35,870 bases of DNA from DASSKF01 sp035690725 (lineage in GTDB: Bacteria; Actinomycetota; Actinomycetes; Actinomycetales; Dermatophilaceae): NCBI GenBank assembly GCA_035690725.1, contig DASSKF010000109.1, positions 1 to 35,870 of the forward strand, in the 5' to 3' direction. Below are positions 21,589-29,030 of this stretch, one piece after another (the first letter of the stretch is position 1; every line of letters starts with the position of its first letter). The notes under the pieces were generated by a model that ran no database searches, had not been told where the DNA came from, and saw nothing but the letters and a program-made list of their open reading frames with translations. The position numbers and the translations under genes are program-made.

Positions 21589-22503
21589 TCACACCTCGTG
21601 GTGCAGGAGCTCCGACGGAGGGTCGTGGGCGGCCGTCTCCTTGCTCCGGCGCCGGCCCATCAGCTCCACGACGTACATCGCCCCGACGACGAGCGCGCCG
21701 CCGAGCAGCATCCGGGTGGTCACCGACTCCTGCCCCGAGACGACCGCGAAGAACGCAGCGAACACCGGCTCCAGGGTCATGACGATCGCCGCCCGGGTGG
21801 CGGTCAGGTGCGACTGCGCCCAGGTCTGCGCCCAGATCGCGCCGGCGCCCGCGATGACGGCCATGTAGACGACCGAGGTCCAGGCGCCGGCGCCCGACGG
21901 CAGCTCGATCCCGTTCGGTGCCGCCGAGACCAGGCTCACCACGGCGATCACGACCATCTGCACGGCGGACAGGCCGGCCGCGTTGCCCGGTTTCGAGAAC
22001 CGTCCCAGCCCGATGATGTGCAGCGCGTAGGCCGCCGCGGAGGCGAGCGTCAGCGCGTCGCCGTAGCCGAAGCCCAGGTCGCGCAACGAGAGCACCGCCA
22101 GGCCGGCGCTGGCGAGGGCGACCGCGAACCAGGTGGGCCGCGGGATCCGGTCGCGCAGGAGGAGGGCGGCGAACAGCGGCGTGAGGATCACGTAGGTGCC
22201 CGTGATGAACCCGGACCGCGAGGCGGCGGTGTGCGCCAGCCCGATCGTCTGCAGCACCTGCGCCAGTCCGTAGACGGCGCCCAGGCCGCAGCCGACGGCC
22301 AGCTCCCGGCGGCCGAGGGCGCGGACCGGCTTCCAGAAGATCACCAGCATGAGGACGGCGGCGATGCTGAACCGCACGGCGAGGAAGTCGGTGGGGGACA
22401 GCTGCTGCACGACGTCCCGGATGAGGAAGAAGGTCGACCCCCAGGCCGCCGTGACGGCGACGAGCGCCAGCGTCGCGAACTGGCTCATCCGGTTGGCACG
22501 CAC
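21589..22503 (-). CDS. EamA/DMT-superfamily transporter
   Basis: This is a protein of about 304 residues with ten predicted membrane helices in two EamA repeats. The first repeat begins LALVAVTAAWGSTFFLIRDVVQQL and ends near LGRFSKPGN. The second starts at LSAVQMVVIAVVSLVS and contains the signature WAQTWAQSHLTATRAAIVMTLEPVFAAFFAVV. Such proteins export amino acids or other small metabolites. GTG 22503 is preferred because CAGACT lies 6 nt upstream (leaderless pattern) and relatives begin with a few basic residues. ATG 22488 is the alternative; neither has a Shine-Dalgarno. The C-terminal tail after the last helix is short and charged (GRRRSKETAAHDPP). It is convergent with the SUOX-like gene; the 54-bp gap shows no hairpin I trust. 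Confidence 0.87.
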   Translation of the reverse strand: MRANRMSQFATLALVAVTAAWGSTFFLIRDVVQQLSPTDFLAVRFSIAAVLMLVIFWKPVRALGRRELAVGCGLGAVYGLAQVLQTIGLAHTAASRSGFITGTYVILTPLFAALLLRDRIPRPTWFAVALASAGLAVLSLRDLGFGYGDALTLASAAAYALHIIGLGRFSKPGNAAGLSAVQMVVIAVVSLVSAAPNGIELPSGAGAWTSVVYMAVIAGAGAIWAQTWAQSHLTATRAAIVMTLEPVFAAFFAVVSGQESVTTRMLLGGALVVGAMYVVELMGRRRSKETAAHDPPSELLHHEV

Positions 22504-22593
22504 CGCACCAGTCTGCGAGGTCGCCGGTCCTGGTTGCTGACCGGCCCAGATGCCGGTCACCGGGTGGCGTGGCGCCGACGCGGGCCGGTCGCG

Positions 22594-22599
22594 AATACT
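22594..22599 (+). promoter_or_regulatory. -10 element AATACT, leaderless promoter of the small membrane protein
   Basis: AATACT is followed by 6 nt and then ATG 22606, with no Shine-Dalgarno. Confidence 0.4.
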
Positions 22600-22605
22600 G
22601 GCCGC

Positions 22606-23043
22606 ATGGATCTCCCCGACACCGCGACGTCCCGGCGCCTGGCGGCGGCGGTCGCCGGCGGTCGCCTCGTCCTCGGCGTCGTCGCGCTGTCCCGGCCGTC
22701 GCTGCCCGCCCGTCCCTGGGTCGGTGCGGCCGCGTCCGGCACGGCACCGGTCCGGGTCGTCGGGCGTGGCCTCGGCGGCCGCGACCTCGCCCTCGCCGCC
22801 GGGACGCTGTGGGCGCTGCGGAACCCCTGGGCGGGGCCGCGGAGCGAGGCCGCCGCCTGGGTGGCGGCGAGCGCGCTGGCCGACGGCGCCGACGTCCTCG
22901 CGACCCTCGTGTCGTGGCGACACCTGCCCCGACGCGGCCGGCTCCTCGTGGTGGCGGCGGCTCTCGGGGCGGCCGCCTCCGGTGTCGCCGCGCTGCCGGG
23001 CCTCGGCGGCGAACGGGGCCAGCAGGGGTCGGATCAGCGGTGA
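22606..23043 (+). CDS. Small membrane protein (DUF4267-like), function unknown
   Basis: This is a 145-residue protein with three or four weak membrane helices: AAAVAGGRLVLGVVALSRP, GLGGRDLALAAGTLWAL, AAAWVAASALADGADVLATLVSW and LLVVAAALGAAASGVAALPG. The GRGLGGRDLALAAGTL and DGADVLATL motifs fit DUF4267-type proteins, which are uncharacterised. The start is set by the adjacent -10. The last ten bases overlap the 3' end of the convergent membrane-protein gene. It is divergent from the EamA gene (102-bp gap). Confidence 0.7.
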   Translation: MDLPDTATSRRLAAAVAGGRLVLGVVALSRPSLPARPWVGAAASGTAPVRVVGRGLGGRDLALAAGTLWALRNPWAGPRSEAAAWVAASALADGADVLATLVSWRHLPRRGRLLVVAAALGAAASGVAALPGLGGERGQQGSDQR

Positions 23044-23354
23044 GGGGTCTGGTGCCGCCGCAGCCGGCCCAGCACCAGCGGCGCGCTGAGCAGGGCCACA
23101 CCGACGAGCGCCGCGGCAGCCGCCTCGCGGCGACGTGTCGCCACCGCGTCCTGGGGGACCCGCACACCGGCTGCGCGGAGCTGGTCGAAGGTCGCGTGCT
23201 CGGGCAACGGTGCGTACGCGAACCACCCGAAGTCGTGGTACAGCGGGGAGATCGCGTTGCCCGAGACTCCGTCGGCGCCGATGGGGGCGAGCAGGAGGAC
23301 GGCTGCTGCGACGACCGCCACGGCACCAGCGGCGACCAGCACACGACGCGTCAT
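23034..23354 (-). CDS. Small two-helix membrane protein of unknown function
   Basis: This is a 106-residue protein with a membrane helix at the N-terminus (VLVAAGAVAVVAAAVLLL), an extracytoplasmic loop of about 55 residues (GNAISPLYHDFGWFAYAPLP and then VRVPQDAVATRR), and a second helix (AAAAALVGVALLSAPLVL) before a basic tail. I do not recognise the family. TACCGT 6 nt before ATG 23354 supports this start as leaderless. An in-frame ATG at 23498 overlaps the stop of the diaminopropionate ammonia-lyase gene as ATGA and would add 48 charged residues (RARSTTAHIDRLERRIWEV and on). If that start is used the protein is translationally coupled to the lyase. The 3' ends of this gene and the previous one overlap by 10 bp. 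Confidence 0.65.
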   Translation of the reverse strand: MTRRVLVAAGAVAVVAAAVLLLAPIGADGVSGNAISPLYHDFGWFAYAPLPEHATFDQLRAAGVRVPQDAVATRRREAAAAALVGVALLSAPLVLGRLRRHQTPHR

Positions 23355-23360
23355 GGCCCG

Positions 23361-23366
23361 ACGGTA
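23361..23366 (-). promoter_or_regulatory. -10 element TACCGT before the small membrane protein
   Basis: The minus strand reads TACCGT, 6 nt, ATG 23354. This favours a leaderless start over the longer coupled reading frame. Confidence 0.4.
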
Positions 23367-23494
23367 GTCCGATTCAGGGCCTCGATCGCGGTCCTTCCCG
23401 CTGCAGCCGGCTCCGTGTGCCGCGGCGACACCCTGCGCGACTTCCCATATCCGCCGTTCGAGCCGGTCGATGTGGGCAGTGGTCGAGCGTGCCC

Positions 23495-24520
23495 TCATGA
23501 GGGCAGTCCTTCCGTGCTGAGGAGCACGACGACGGCCTCGTCGGGCAGGTCGAGGTCGGTGCGACGCGCCGGGTCGGTGAGCGCCGCGCGAGCGCCGGCG
23601 AGGGTGGCGGCGCCGCACGGTCCGGAGGAGACGCCGAGCGCCTCGAGGTCGGCGGACGCCTGCAGGGCCTGCTCGTCGGTCACCACGACGGCCGCGTCAC
23701 AGCCGTGCTGGAGCACCGGCCAGGCGGCACTGGAGACGGTGCCGCAGTTCAGGCCGGCCATCACCGTGGCGTCGGTCTCGACCGTGGTGGGTCGGCCGTG
23801 CGACAGGCTGGCCAGGACGCAGGCGGCGGTGTCCGGCTCCACCGACAGCACGGCCGGGTGGGTCCCACCCGGCCGGCGGTAGTGGGTGACCACGGCCTGG
23901 GCGAGCGACCCGACCCCCACGGGCACGACCACGAGGTCCGGTGCGTGTCCGAGCGCCTCGTCGACCTCGGCGAGGAGGGTCTGGTAACGCTCGACGATCC
24001 ACGCGGGCACGTCCTCGTAACCCGGCCAGGCAGTGTCCTGCACCAGGGCACGGCCGGCGTCGGCACGGGCATACTCCGCCGCGGCCGCGACGGCCTGGTC
24101 GTAGTCACCGTCGACCCGGACCACCTGCGCACCCTCCGCGGCGATGAGGTCGGCGGGGCCCTGCTGCATCACCGCGGGGACGAAGACGGTCGCAGTGGTG
24201 CCGAAGTGCGCGGCCATGCGGGCCACCGCCCGGCCGTGGTTGCCGTCCGTGGCCGTGACCAGGACCGCACCCGGCTGCCGGTCCAGGACCTGCCTGCACG
24301 CCCACGAGGCGCCGAGCACCTTGAAGGCCGGCAGTCCCAGCCGCGAGGACTCGTCCTTGACCAGGACCCGCCCCACCCCGAGGTCGTCCTTCACGGTCTG
24401 GACCTCGACCAGCGGCGTCGGCGCGTACCCGGGCAGCGAGGAGTGGAACGCTCGCGCGGAGGGTGCCGCCTCTCCGTTGCACCAGCCGCGGGCGGCGGGG
24501 TTGCTGAACCAGTCGCTCAC
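23495..24520 (-). CDS. dpaL: 2,3-diaminopropionate ammonia-lyase
   Basis: This 341-residue fold-type II PLP enzyme resembles E. coli YgeX, which turns 2,3-diaminopropionate into pyruvate and ammonia. Marks are FHSSLPGYAPTPLVE, VLVKDESSRLGLPAFKVLGAS with the PLP Lys, TATDGNHGRAVARMA, VRVDGDYDQAVAAA, VQDTAWPGYEDVPAWIV, VVVPVGVGSLAQAVV (phosphate loop), VMAGLNCGTVSSAAWPVL and SSGPCGAATLAG. It acts as a dimer in the cytoplasm. I use GTG 24520: the protein then begins SDWFSNPAARGW, and GACACT lies 7 nt upstream. ATG 24565 is open but adds 15 unlike residues. A decayed LysR regulator lies upstream on the opposite strand. No diaminopropionate synthesis gene is nearby, so a catabolic or detoxifying role is likely. 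Confidence 0.9.
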   Translation of the reverse strand: MSDWFSNPAARGWCNGEAAPSARAFHSSLPGYAPTPLVEVQTVKDDLGVGRVLVKDESSRLGLPAFKVLGASWACRQVLDRQPGAVLVTATDGNHGRAVARMAAHFGTTATVFVPAVMQQGPADLIAAEGAQVVRVDGDYDQAVAAAAEYARADAGRALVQDTAWPGYEDVPAWIVERYQTLLAEVDEALGHAPDLVVVPVGVGSLAQAVVTHYRRPGGTHPAVLSVEPDTAACVLASLSHGRPTTVETDATVMAGLNCGTVSSAAWPVLQHGCDAAVVVTDEQALQASADLEALGVSSGPCGAATLAGARAALTDPARRTDLDLPDEAVVVLLSTEGLPS

Positions 24521-24639
24521 ACCGACCAGTGTCCGGGCGGTCGAAGTGTCAGGCCAGCGCGCCATACTGGACCTGACTCGTCAGCAGAGCTGGTCAATCG
24601 AGGACCCCGTGGTGGGTACGCCCGGCACCCCGCCCCTGG

Positions 24640-24874
24640 ATGTCTGGTGTCGACCGCGAGGATCTCCTCGCGGACCGGCTGCAGCTCGTCCTGCCCGGTG
24701 GCTGTGGACGGCGCCGGCTGGCCGACCGCCGACCGACCCTTCGCGATGGAGCCGGAGGGGACCGCCTCCCACGAGTGGTGCGTCACGTTCTGCCGGGACG
24801 CCGGTTTCGAGCCCGACGTGCGCTACACGAGCACGGACCTGCCGAGCCGAGGGCCGGCGGTCAGATCACGGTGA
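24640..24874 (+). pseudogene. Remnant of a LysR-type regulator (effector domain, frameshifted and truncated)
   Basis: In one frame from 24640 the translation VDREDLLADRLQLVLP resembles the middle of a LysR effector domain. The match then moves to another frame: ADRPFAMEPEGTASHEWC and CRDAGFEPDVRYTSTDLP, which fit the next part of the same domain, with the intervening HPLA segment lost. The match ends at about 24845, where the 3' end of the PASTA kinase gene begins. No helix-turn-helix remains upstream. The 340-bp stretch between dpaL and the kinase gene holds nothing else. It was probably the divergent regulator of dpaL, but this is inferred; it could belong to another lost gene. Confidence 0.55.
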
Positions 24875-26741
24875 GGGTGATGACGGTGCCGTGCGGGACC
24901 TTGGTGCCGGCCGCCGGGTCCTGCATGCGCACCAGGTGGAACACCCCACCGAAGACCGTCTTGACCCGCACCTCGAACCCGGCTTCCTGGAGGACCTGCT
25001 TCGCGTCGTCCTCCTTCTTGAAGGACACGTCGGGGACGGCGAACAGCTGCGGCCCCTTGCTGATCGTCAGCTCGACCCGGTCGCCCCGGTGCAGCGTGCC
25101 GTCGGCCGGGTCCTGGGCCACGACCGAGCCCTTCGGCACGGTGTCGCTGAACTCCTGACCGGCCACCTTCGCCTCGAGCCCGGCGTTGCGGATCGCCGCG
25201 ACGGCCGCGTCCTGGCCCTTGCCGACGACCGAGGGCACCGGGATGGGGCGCGGGCCCCTGCTGACGACGAGCGAGACGTCGGTGCCCTGCCGGAGGGGTG
25301 TGCCCTCGGCGGGGGAGGTGGCGAGCACATCGCCGTCCGGTGCCTGCTCGTCATACCGCTCGGTGACCTGGCCGACGGCCAGGTGCCGGCGCCGGAGCTG
25401 CTGCCGCGCGTCCTGCTCGGAGTCCCCGACGACGGCCGGGACCTCGAAGCGCTGCGGTCCCTTCGACAGCTCGACCTCGACGGTGGACCCACGACGCAGC
25501 TCTGAGCCCGAGCCGGGGTCGGTGCCGACGACCCGGCCGCGACGGGTGTGCTCGCTGAACACGTCGCGGACCTGGGCGTCCAGGTGGGCGCGCTCGAGTG
25601 TGTGCACCGCCTTCGTGCGGGACGCCCCGGCGACGGAGGGGACGGTCGTCCGGGCCCCGGGGCCGAGCAGCAGCCACCACGCGCCGCCGGCGACGAGGGC
25701 GACCACGAGCACGGCTGCCAGCAGCGCCGGCCACCGGCGCCGGCGCCGCTCGACGGGGGCGGCGGCCGCCGGGGGAGGAGCCTGCTGCCCCGGGGCGGCC
25801 GGGAGGGCCCGGGTGTCGTTGCCGAGGGCCACCGTCCGTTCCGCGGTGTCGCCGGGGCCGTCGCCCGGGACCGGGCGTCGGTCCAGCTCCTGCGGGTCGA
25901 GCCCCTGCCGGGAGCGCCGGACCTCGGCGAGCAGCGCACCGGCGTCGGCGGGCCGCCGGTCGGGGTCGCGGGCGGTGGCACGGGCGACCAGCGCGTCGAG
26001 CTCGCGCGGGACCGGGAGGAGGTCGGAAGGCGTCGGCACGACGCCGTGCACGTGCTGGTAGGCCACGTGGATCGGGCTCTCGCCCGGAAAGGCCTTGCGG
26101 CCGGTGAGCATCTCGAACAGCAGCAGTCCGGCGGCATAGACGTCGCTGCGGGCATCGGCCGCTCCGTGCTCGACCTGCTCGGGGGACAGGTAGGCGGCGG
26201 TGCCGAGCAGCACGTCGGTGTGCGAGGTCCGGGTCGCGGTCGTGACGGCGCGGGCGAGGCCGAAGTCGGCCACCTTGACGACCCCGTCGTCACCGAGCAG
26301 GACGTTCTCCGGCTTGACGTCGCGGTGGATGATGCCGGCGCGGTGGGCGGCGGCGAGCGCGCGCAGGACGGACTCGAACACGTCCAGGGCCGCGCGCGGG
26401 GTGAGCGGTCCGTCGCTGGAGAGGACCTGGCGCAGCGTGCGCCCGTGGACGAGCTCCATCGCCAGGAACACGTGGCCCGCGTCCTCGCCCTGGTCGTAGA
26501 CGGCGACCACGTTCGGGTGGCTCAGCCGCGCCGCGGAGCGGGCCTCGCGGCGGAACCGGCTGACGAAGTCCTCGTCGCGGGCGAGGTCGGGGTGCATGAC
26601 CTTGAGCGCGACCTCGCGGTCGAGCCGCTCGTCGACGGCCACGTGGACCGAGGCCATCCCGCCGTCGGCGCGGTGCGCGCGCACGCGGTAGCGCCCGTCG
26701 ATCACGCGGTCGACGAGCGACGGTGCGGTCGCGGCACTCAC
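24861..26741 (-). CDS. pknL: PASTA-domain Ser/Thr protein kinase (PknL position)
   Basis: This is a 626-residue transmembrane kinase. The cytoplasmic catalytic domain has Gly-loop ADGGMASVHVA, Lys47 in VALKVMH, HRDVKPENVLL with Asp141, DFG at 159-161 and an activation loop TATRTSHTDVLLGTAAYLSPEQV with several Thr for autophosphorylation. A Pro-rich juxtamembrane region and the helix WPALLAAVLVVALVAGGAWW follow. Four PASTA repeats come next (starting TVPSVAG, FEVPAVVG, IPVPSVVG and FAVPDVSF), which bind peptidoglycan fragments outside the cell. Its place near aroG and an Rv2175c-type gene identifies it as the PknL-like kinase, whose mycobacterial partner is Rv2175c. Mycobacterial PknL lacks PASTA repeats as I recall, so this form may sense the wall. 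The start is leaderless (GTG 26741). Confidence 0.92.
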   Translation of the reverse strand: MSAATAPSLVDRVIDGRYRVRAHRADGGMASVHVAVDERLDREVALKVMHPDLARDEDFVSRFRREARSAARLSHPNVVAVYDQGEDAGHVFLAMELVHGRTLRQVLSSDGPLTPRAALDVFESVLRALAAAHRAGIIHRDVKPENVLLGDDGVVKVADFGLARAVTTATRTSHTDVLLGTAAYLSPEQVEHGAADARSDVYAAGLLLFEMLTGRKAFPGESPIHVAYQHVHGVVPTPSDLLPVPRELDALVARATARDPDRRPADAGALLAEVRRSRQGLDPQELDRRPVPGDGPGDTAERTVALGNDTRALPAAPGQQAPPPAAAAPVERRRRRWPALLAAVLVVALVAGGAWWLLLGPGARTTVPSVAGASRTKAVHTLERAHLDAQVRDVFSEHTRRGRVVGTDPGSGSELRRGSTVEVELSKGPQRFEVPAVVGDSEQDARQQLRRRHLAVGQVTERYDEQAPDGDVLATSPAEGTPLRQGTDVSLVVSRGPRPIPVPSVVGKGQDAAVAAIRNAGLEAKVAGQEFSDTVPKGSVVAQDPADGTLHRGDRVELTISKGPQLFAVPDVSFKKEDDAKQVLQEAGFEVRVKTVFGGVFHLVRMQDPAAGTKVPHGTVITLTVI

Positions 26742-26749
26742 GGCACCCG

Positions 26750-26755
26750 AGTGTA
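26750..26755 (-). promoter_or_regulatory. -10 element TACACT, leaderless promoter of the PASTA kinase
   Basis: The minus strand reads TACACT, 8 nt, GTG 26741. It lies in the 52-bp gap after the LysM/SLT gene, so the kinase may also be read from upstream. Confidence 0.5.
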
Positions 26756-26793
26756 CGGAGCGCACGGGCGAGCTCCCGGCAGGCGCGGCGCGC

Positions 26794-28158
26794 CTACATC
26801 CGCGACTTGAGGGCGAGGACGTTGCGCACGTACTGGCGGGTGTCGGCATACATGCCGTTCTGCCGCACGCCGGCCAGCCCCTGGTAGTAGCCGGCGATGG
26901 CCTGCCGCTCGTTGTCGGCGCTGCGGGTCAGCGCCCGCAGGACGACGACTCCGGCGGTGATGTTGTCCTGGGCGCGCAGGAGGTGCAGCTTGCGGCCGGC
27001 CATCTGGGAGGCCCACTGCCCGGTGCTCGGGATCACCTGCATGGTGCCGATCGCGTTCGCCACCGACACCATCCGCTGGTTCCAGCCGGACTCGAGGTAG
27101 CCCACGGCGAGGGCGAGCTTCGGGTCCACCCCGTGCCGGCGGGCGCTGGAGACGATCATCGCCCGGATCTGGCTGCGGCTCGGTGCCGGGTGGCGGGCCA
27201 GCCAGCGCCGGTTCGCGGCGGCGGAGCGCACCACCGCGTCGGGATAGGTGCGTCCCGCAAAGCTGTTGTGCTTCTTGCGGACCGAACGCTTGTGGTGACG
27301 CCGCTCGTGTTTGCGGTGCTTCGGCGCCGAGCGGTGCTCCGACCGGCTCGCCTCCCCACCGGGGACGCGCAGGCGCTGGCCGGCCCACAGCTGCCGGGGG
27401 TCGGTGATCCCGTTCAGCCTGGCCAGGACCTGCCAGGTGGTGCCGGCACGCAGCGCGATCCCGCTGAGGGTCTCCCCGGGACGGACCGTCACCACGCGGG
27501 TCCGGCGCGAGCGGGAGCGGTGGTGTGTCTTCTTGCCGTGGGCCCGCTGGCGGTGCTTCTGGTGGTGCCGCTTGCCGTGGTGCCGCTTGCCGTGGTGTCG
27601 CTTCGCGTGGTGCCGCTTGGCCTTCGGCCGGTGCGCCGACGAGCGGGCGTGCCCGGACACCGGCACCCGCAGGCGCTGGCCGGCCCACAGCTGGCGGGCG
27701 TCGCGCATGCCGTTCGCCTTGAGCACGGCCGCCCAGGTGGTGTGGTAGCGCAGGGCGATCCCGCTCACCGTGTCGCCGGGGCGCACGACCACGATCCGGA
27801 CGTGCCGGGCGGGGCGCTTGTGCGCCCGGCGGTGGGCCCGCTGCTTCGCGGCCTTGCGGTGGTGGGCCTTGCGATGGGCCTTGTGGTGGTGGCCCGTGCT
27901 GCGGTGGTGCCTCGGGGCGGCCTTGCCGCGGGGGACCTTCAGGTGCGAGCCCGGCACGATGATCCGGCCACCACCGGAGAGGTGGTTCTTGGCGACGAGG
28001 GCCTGCACCGAGGTGTGGTACCGCAGGGCGATGCCGAACAGCGTCTCACCGGGGCGCACCACGTGGGTGGTCCAGCCGTGCGGTGCCCGGGTGGGCGCGA
28101 AGGCGCCGGCGTGCAGCGTCACCCCGGCGGGTGGGGGCGGCAGGGCTACGGGAACCAT
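26794..28158 (-). CDS. Three-LysM lytic transglycosylase with His/Lys-rich linkers
   Basis: This is a 454-residue predicted peptidoglycan enzyme. Three LysM domains begin at THVVRPGETLFGIALRYHTS, RIVVVRPGDTVSGIALRYHT and RVVTVRPGETLSGIALRAGT, each ending in a LxVP motif. They are joined by very basic histidine-rich linkers (for example HHRSTGHHHKAHRKAHH and repeats of KRHHG). The C-terminal SLT domain has VGYLESGWNQRMVS with the catalytic Glu, AIGTMQVIPSTGQW and AGYYQGL. No signal peptide is visible at the N-terminus (MVPVALPPPPAGVTLHAGA), which is odd for a wall enzyme. The start fits TACGTT 8 nt upstream (leaderless), and upstream codons add no hydrophobic segment. It precedes the PASTA kinase, hinting at wall growth control. 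Confidence 0.88.
   Translation of the reverse strand: MVPVALPPPPAGVTLHAGAFAPTRAPHGWTTHVVRPGETLFGIALRYHTSVQALVAKNHLSGGGRIIVPGSHLKVPRGKAAPRHHRSTGHHHKAHRKAHHRKAAKQRAHRRAHKRPARHVRIVVVRPGDTVSGIALRYHTTWAAVLKANGMRDARQLWAGQRLRVPVSGHARSSAHRPKAKRHHAKRHHGKRHHGKRHHQKHRQRAHGKKTHHRSRSRRTRVVTVRPGETLSGIALRAGTTWQVLARLNGITDPRQLWAGQRLRVPGGEASRSEHRSAPKHRKHERRHHKRSVRKKHNSFAGRTYPDAVVRSAAANRRWLARHPAPSRSQIRAMIVSSARRHGVDPKLALAVGYLESGWNQRMVSVANAIGTMQVIPSTGQWASQMAGRKLHLLRAQDNITAGVVVLRALTRSADNERQAIAGYYQGLAGVRQNGMYADTRQYVRNVLALKSRM
27562..27621 (-). repeat. Four 15-bp tandem units encoding a His/Lys linker
   Basis: The unit GTGGTGCCGCTTGCC (plus strand) appears four times; copies 3 and 4 have small changes. On the coding strand each unit gives Lys-Arg-His-His-Gly/Ala. 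It lies in the second linker of the LysM protein, where unequal crossing-over could change linker length. Confidence 0.85.
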
Positions 28159-28166
28159 GGCTGGGC

Positions 28167-28172
28167 AACGTA
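28167..28172 (-). promoter_or_regulatory. -10 element TACGTT, leaderless promoter of the LysM/SLT gene
   Basis: The minus strand reads TACGTT, 8 nt, ATG 28158. It is part of a compact 75-bp divergent promoter region with the Rv2175c-type gene. Confidence 0.5.
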
Positions 28173-28220
28173 CACGGGCCCGGCCGCGGAGTGGGGGAAC
28201 CTCGCCGTGGGCTCGTCTGG

Positions 28221-28226
28221 CAGGCT
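28221..28226 (+). promoter_or_regulatory. Possible -10 CAGGCT before the Rv2175c-type gene
   Basis: CAGGCT is followed by 7 nt and then GTG 28234, the leaderless spacing seen elsewhere, though the hexamer is a poor match (C at position 1). Confidence 0.3.
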
Positions 28227-28233
28227 GCGGTGC

Positions 28234-28614
28234 GTGGCTGACGACGACCTGCACCCCAGCGACCTGGACGACCTGGTCGGGGAGTGGTTGACCCTGCCCG
28301 ACCTGGCCGAGCGCCTCGACGTCCCGCTGCGTCGGGTGCGCCGGATGCTGGACGACCGCGACCTGGTCGCCGTGAAGGTGGGGGAGCGGCGGGTGCAGCG
28401 GGTGCCGGCCCGGTTCCTCACCGACGACGGGCCGTTGGCCTCGCTCCGGGGCACCTTCACGGTGCTCGGCGACGCCGGGCTGGGCGACGAGGAGATCGTG
28501 GCCTGGCTGTTCACCCCCGACGCGTCGCTGCCCGTTCCGGGCGCCCCGATCGACGCCCTCCGGGCCGGCCACAAGACCGAGATCCGGCGGCGCGCCGCCG
28601 AGCTCGCCCTCTGA
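28234..28614 (+). CDS. Rv2175c-family DNA-binding protein
   Basis: This 126-residue protein is of the Rv2175c family. The winged helix-turn-helix is visible in WLTLPDLAERLDVPLRRVRRMLDDRDLVAVKVGERRVQRVPARFL. It is followed by the family tail LRGTFTVLGDAGLGDEEIVAWLFTPDASLPGAPIDALRAGHKTEI (written with gaps; the true sequence has PVP after SL). In M. tuberculosis, PknL phosphorylates Rv2175c and lowers its DNA binding. The kinase gene lies nearby on the opposite strand, so a similar pair is likely. The N-terminal Asp-rich part DDDLHPSDLDDLV is where the mycobacterial protein is phosphorylated, but no Thr is present here, so the phosphosite must differ. DNA targets are unknown. The carotenoid cyclase genes follow 44 bp downstream. 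Confidence 0.85.
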   Translation: MADDDLHPSDLDDLVGEWLTLPDLAERLDVPLRRVRRMLDDRDLVAVKVGERRVQRVPARFLTDDGPLASLRGTFTVLGDAGLGDEEIVAWLFTPDASLPVPGAPIDALRAGHKTEIRRRAAELAL

Positions 28615-28658
28615 GCCGTCACCGCGCCGAGCGGTCCACCTCCGGAACCGGCTGACCG

Positions 28659-29030
28659 ATGGGGCTCGGGCACTGGTCCTACGCGGGGATGCTCGCCTTC
28701 TGCCTGCTGGGCACCCTGTGGCTGGTCCCGGCATACCGGCTCCGTGTGCTGCGGCACCCGTGGCGGCTGCTGGGGGCGATCGCCGCCGCCGCGGCGCCGT
28801 TCGTGGCGTGGGACCTGTGGGCGACCGCGACCGGCCACTGGTGGTTCGATCCCGCGCAGACGCTGCCGGCGCGGCTCCTCGGCGTGCCGGTGGAGGAGCT
28901 GGCGTTCTTCGTCGTCATCCCGCTCGCCGGCATCCTCACCCACGAGGCGGTGCAGGCGCTGCGCACCCGCCGCGACGGGGGGAGGCGGCGCGCCCCGAAC
29001 CGGTCGGGCCAGCCCGGGGAGCGGTCGTGA
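28659..29030 (+). CDS. crtYc: Lycopene cyclase heterodimer subunit (CrtYc/CrtYe type)
   Basis: This is a 123-residue protein with three membrane helices: AGMLAFCLLGTLWLVPAY, LLGAIAAAAAPFVAWDLWA and ELAFFVVIPLAGILTHEAV. It matches the first subunit of actinobacterial heterodimeric lycopene cyclases: HWWFDPAQTLPARLLGVPVEELAFF contains the conserved W.D...P..E motif with the putative catalytic acidic PVEE. With its partner it forms a beta- or epsilon-ionone ring on lycopene (C40), or on flavuxanthin or a related C50 compound. No lycopene elongase gene is in the window, so the product type is undecided. The ATG has no strong Shine-Dalgarno and lies 44 bp after the Rv2175c-type gene. The stop overlaps the partner start as GTGA. 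Confidence 0.85.
   Translation: MGLGHWSYAGMLAFCLLGTLWLVPAYRLRVLRHPWRLLGAIAAAAAPFVAWDLWATATGHWWFDPAQTLPARLLGVPVEELAFFVVIPLAGILTHEAVQALRTRRDGGRRRAPNRSGQPGERS

Noticed and set aside
27562..27621. Repeats as a CRISPR-like array
   Set aside because: Units are 15 bp, contiguous, in frame, and encode the KRHHG linker; no spacers.
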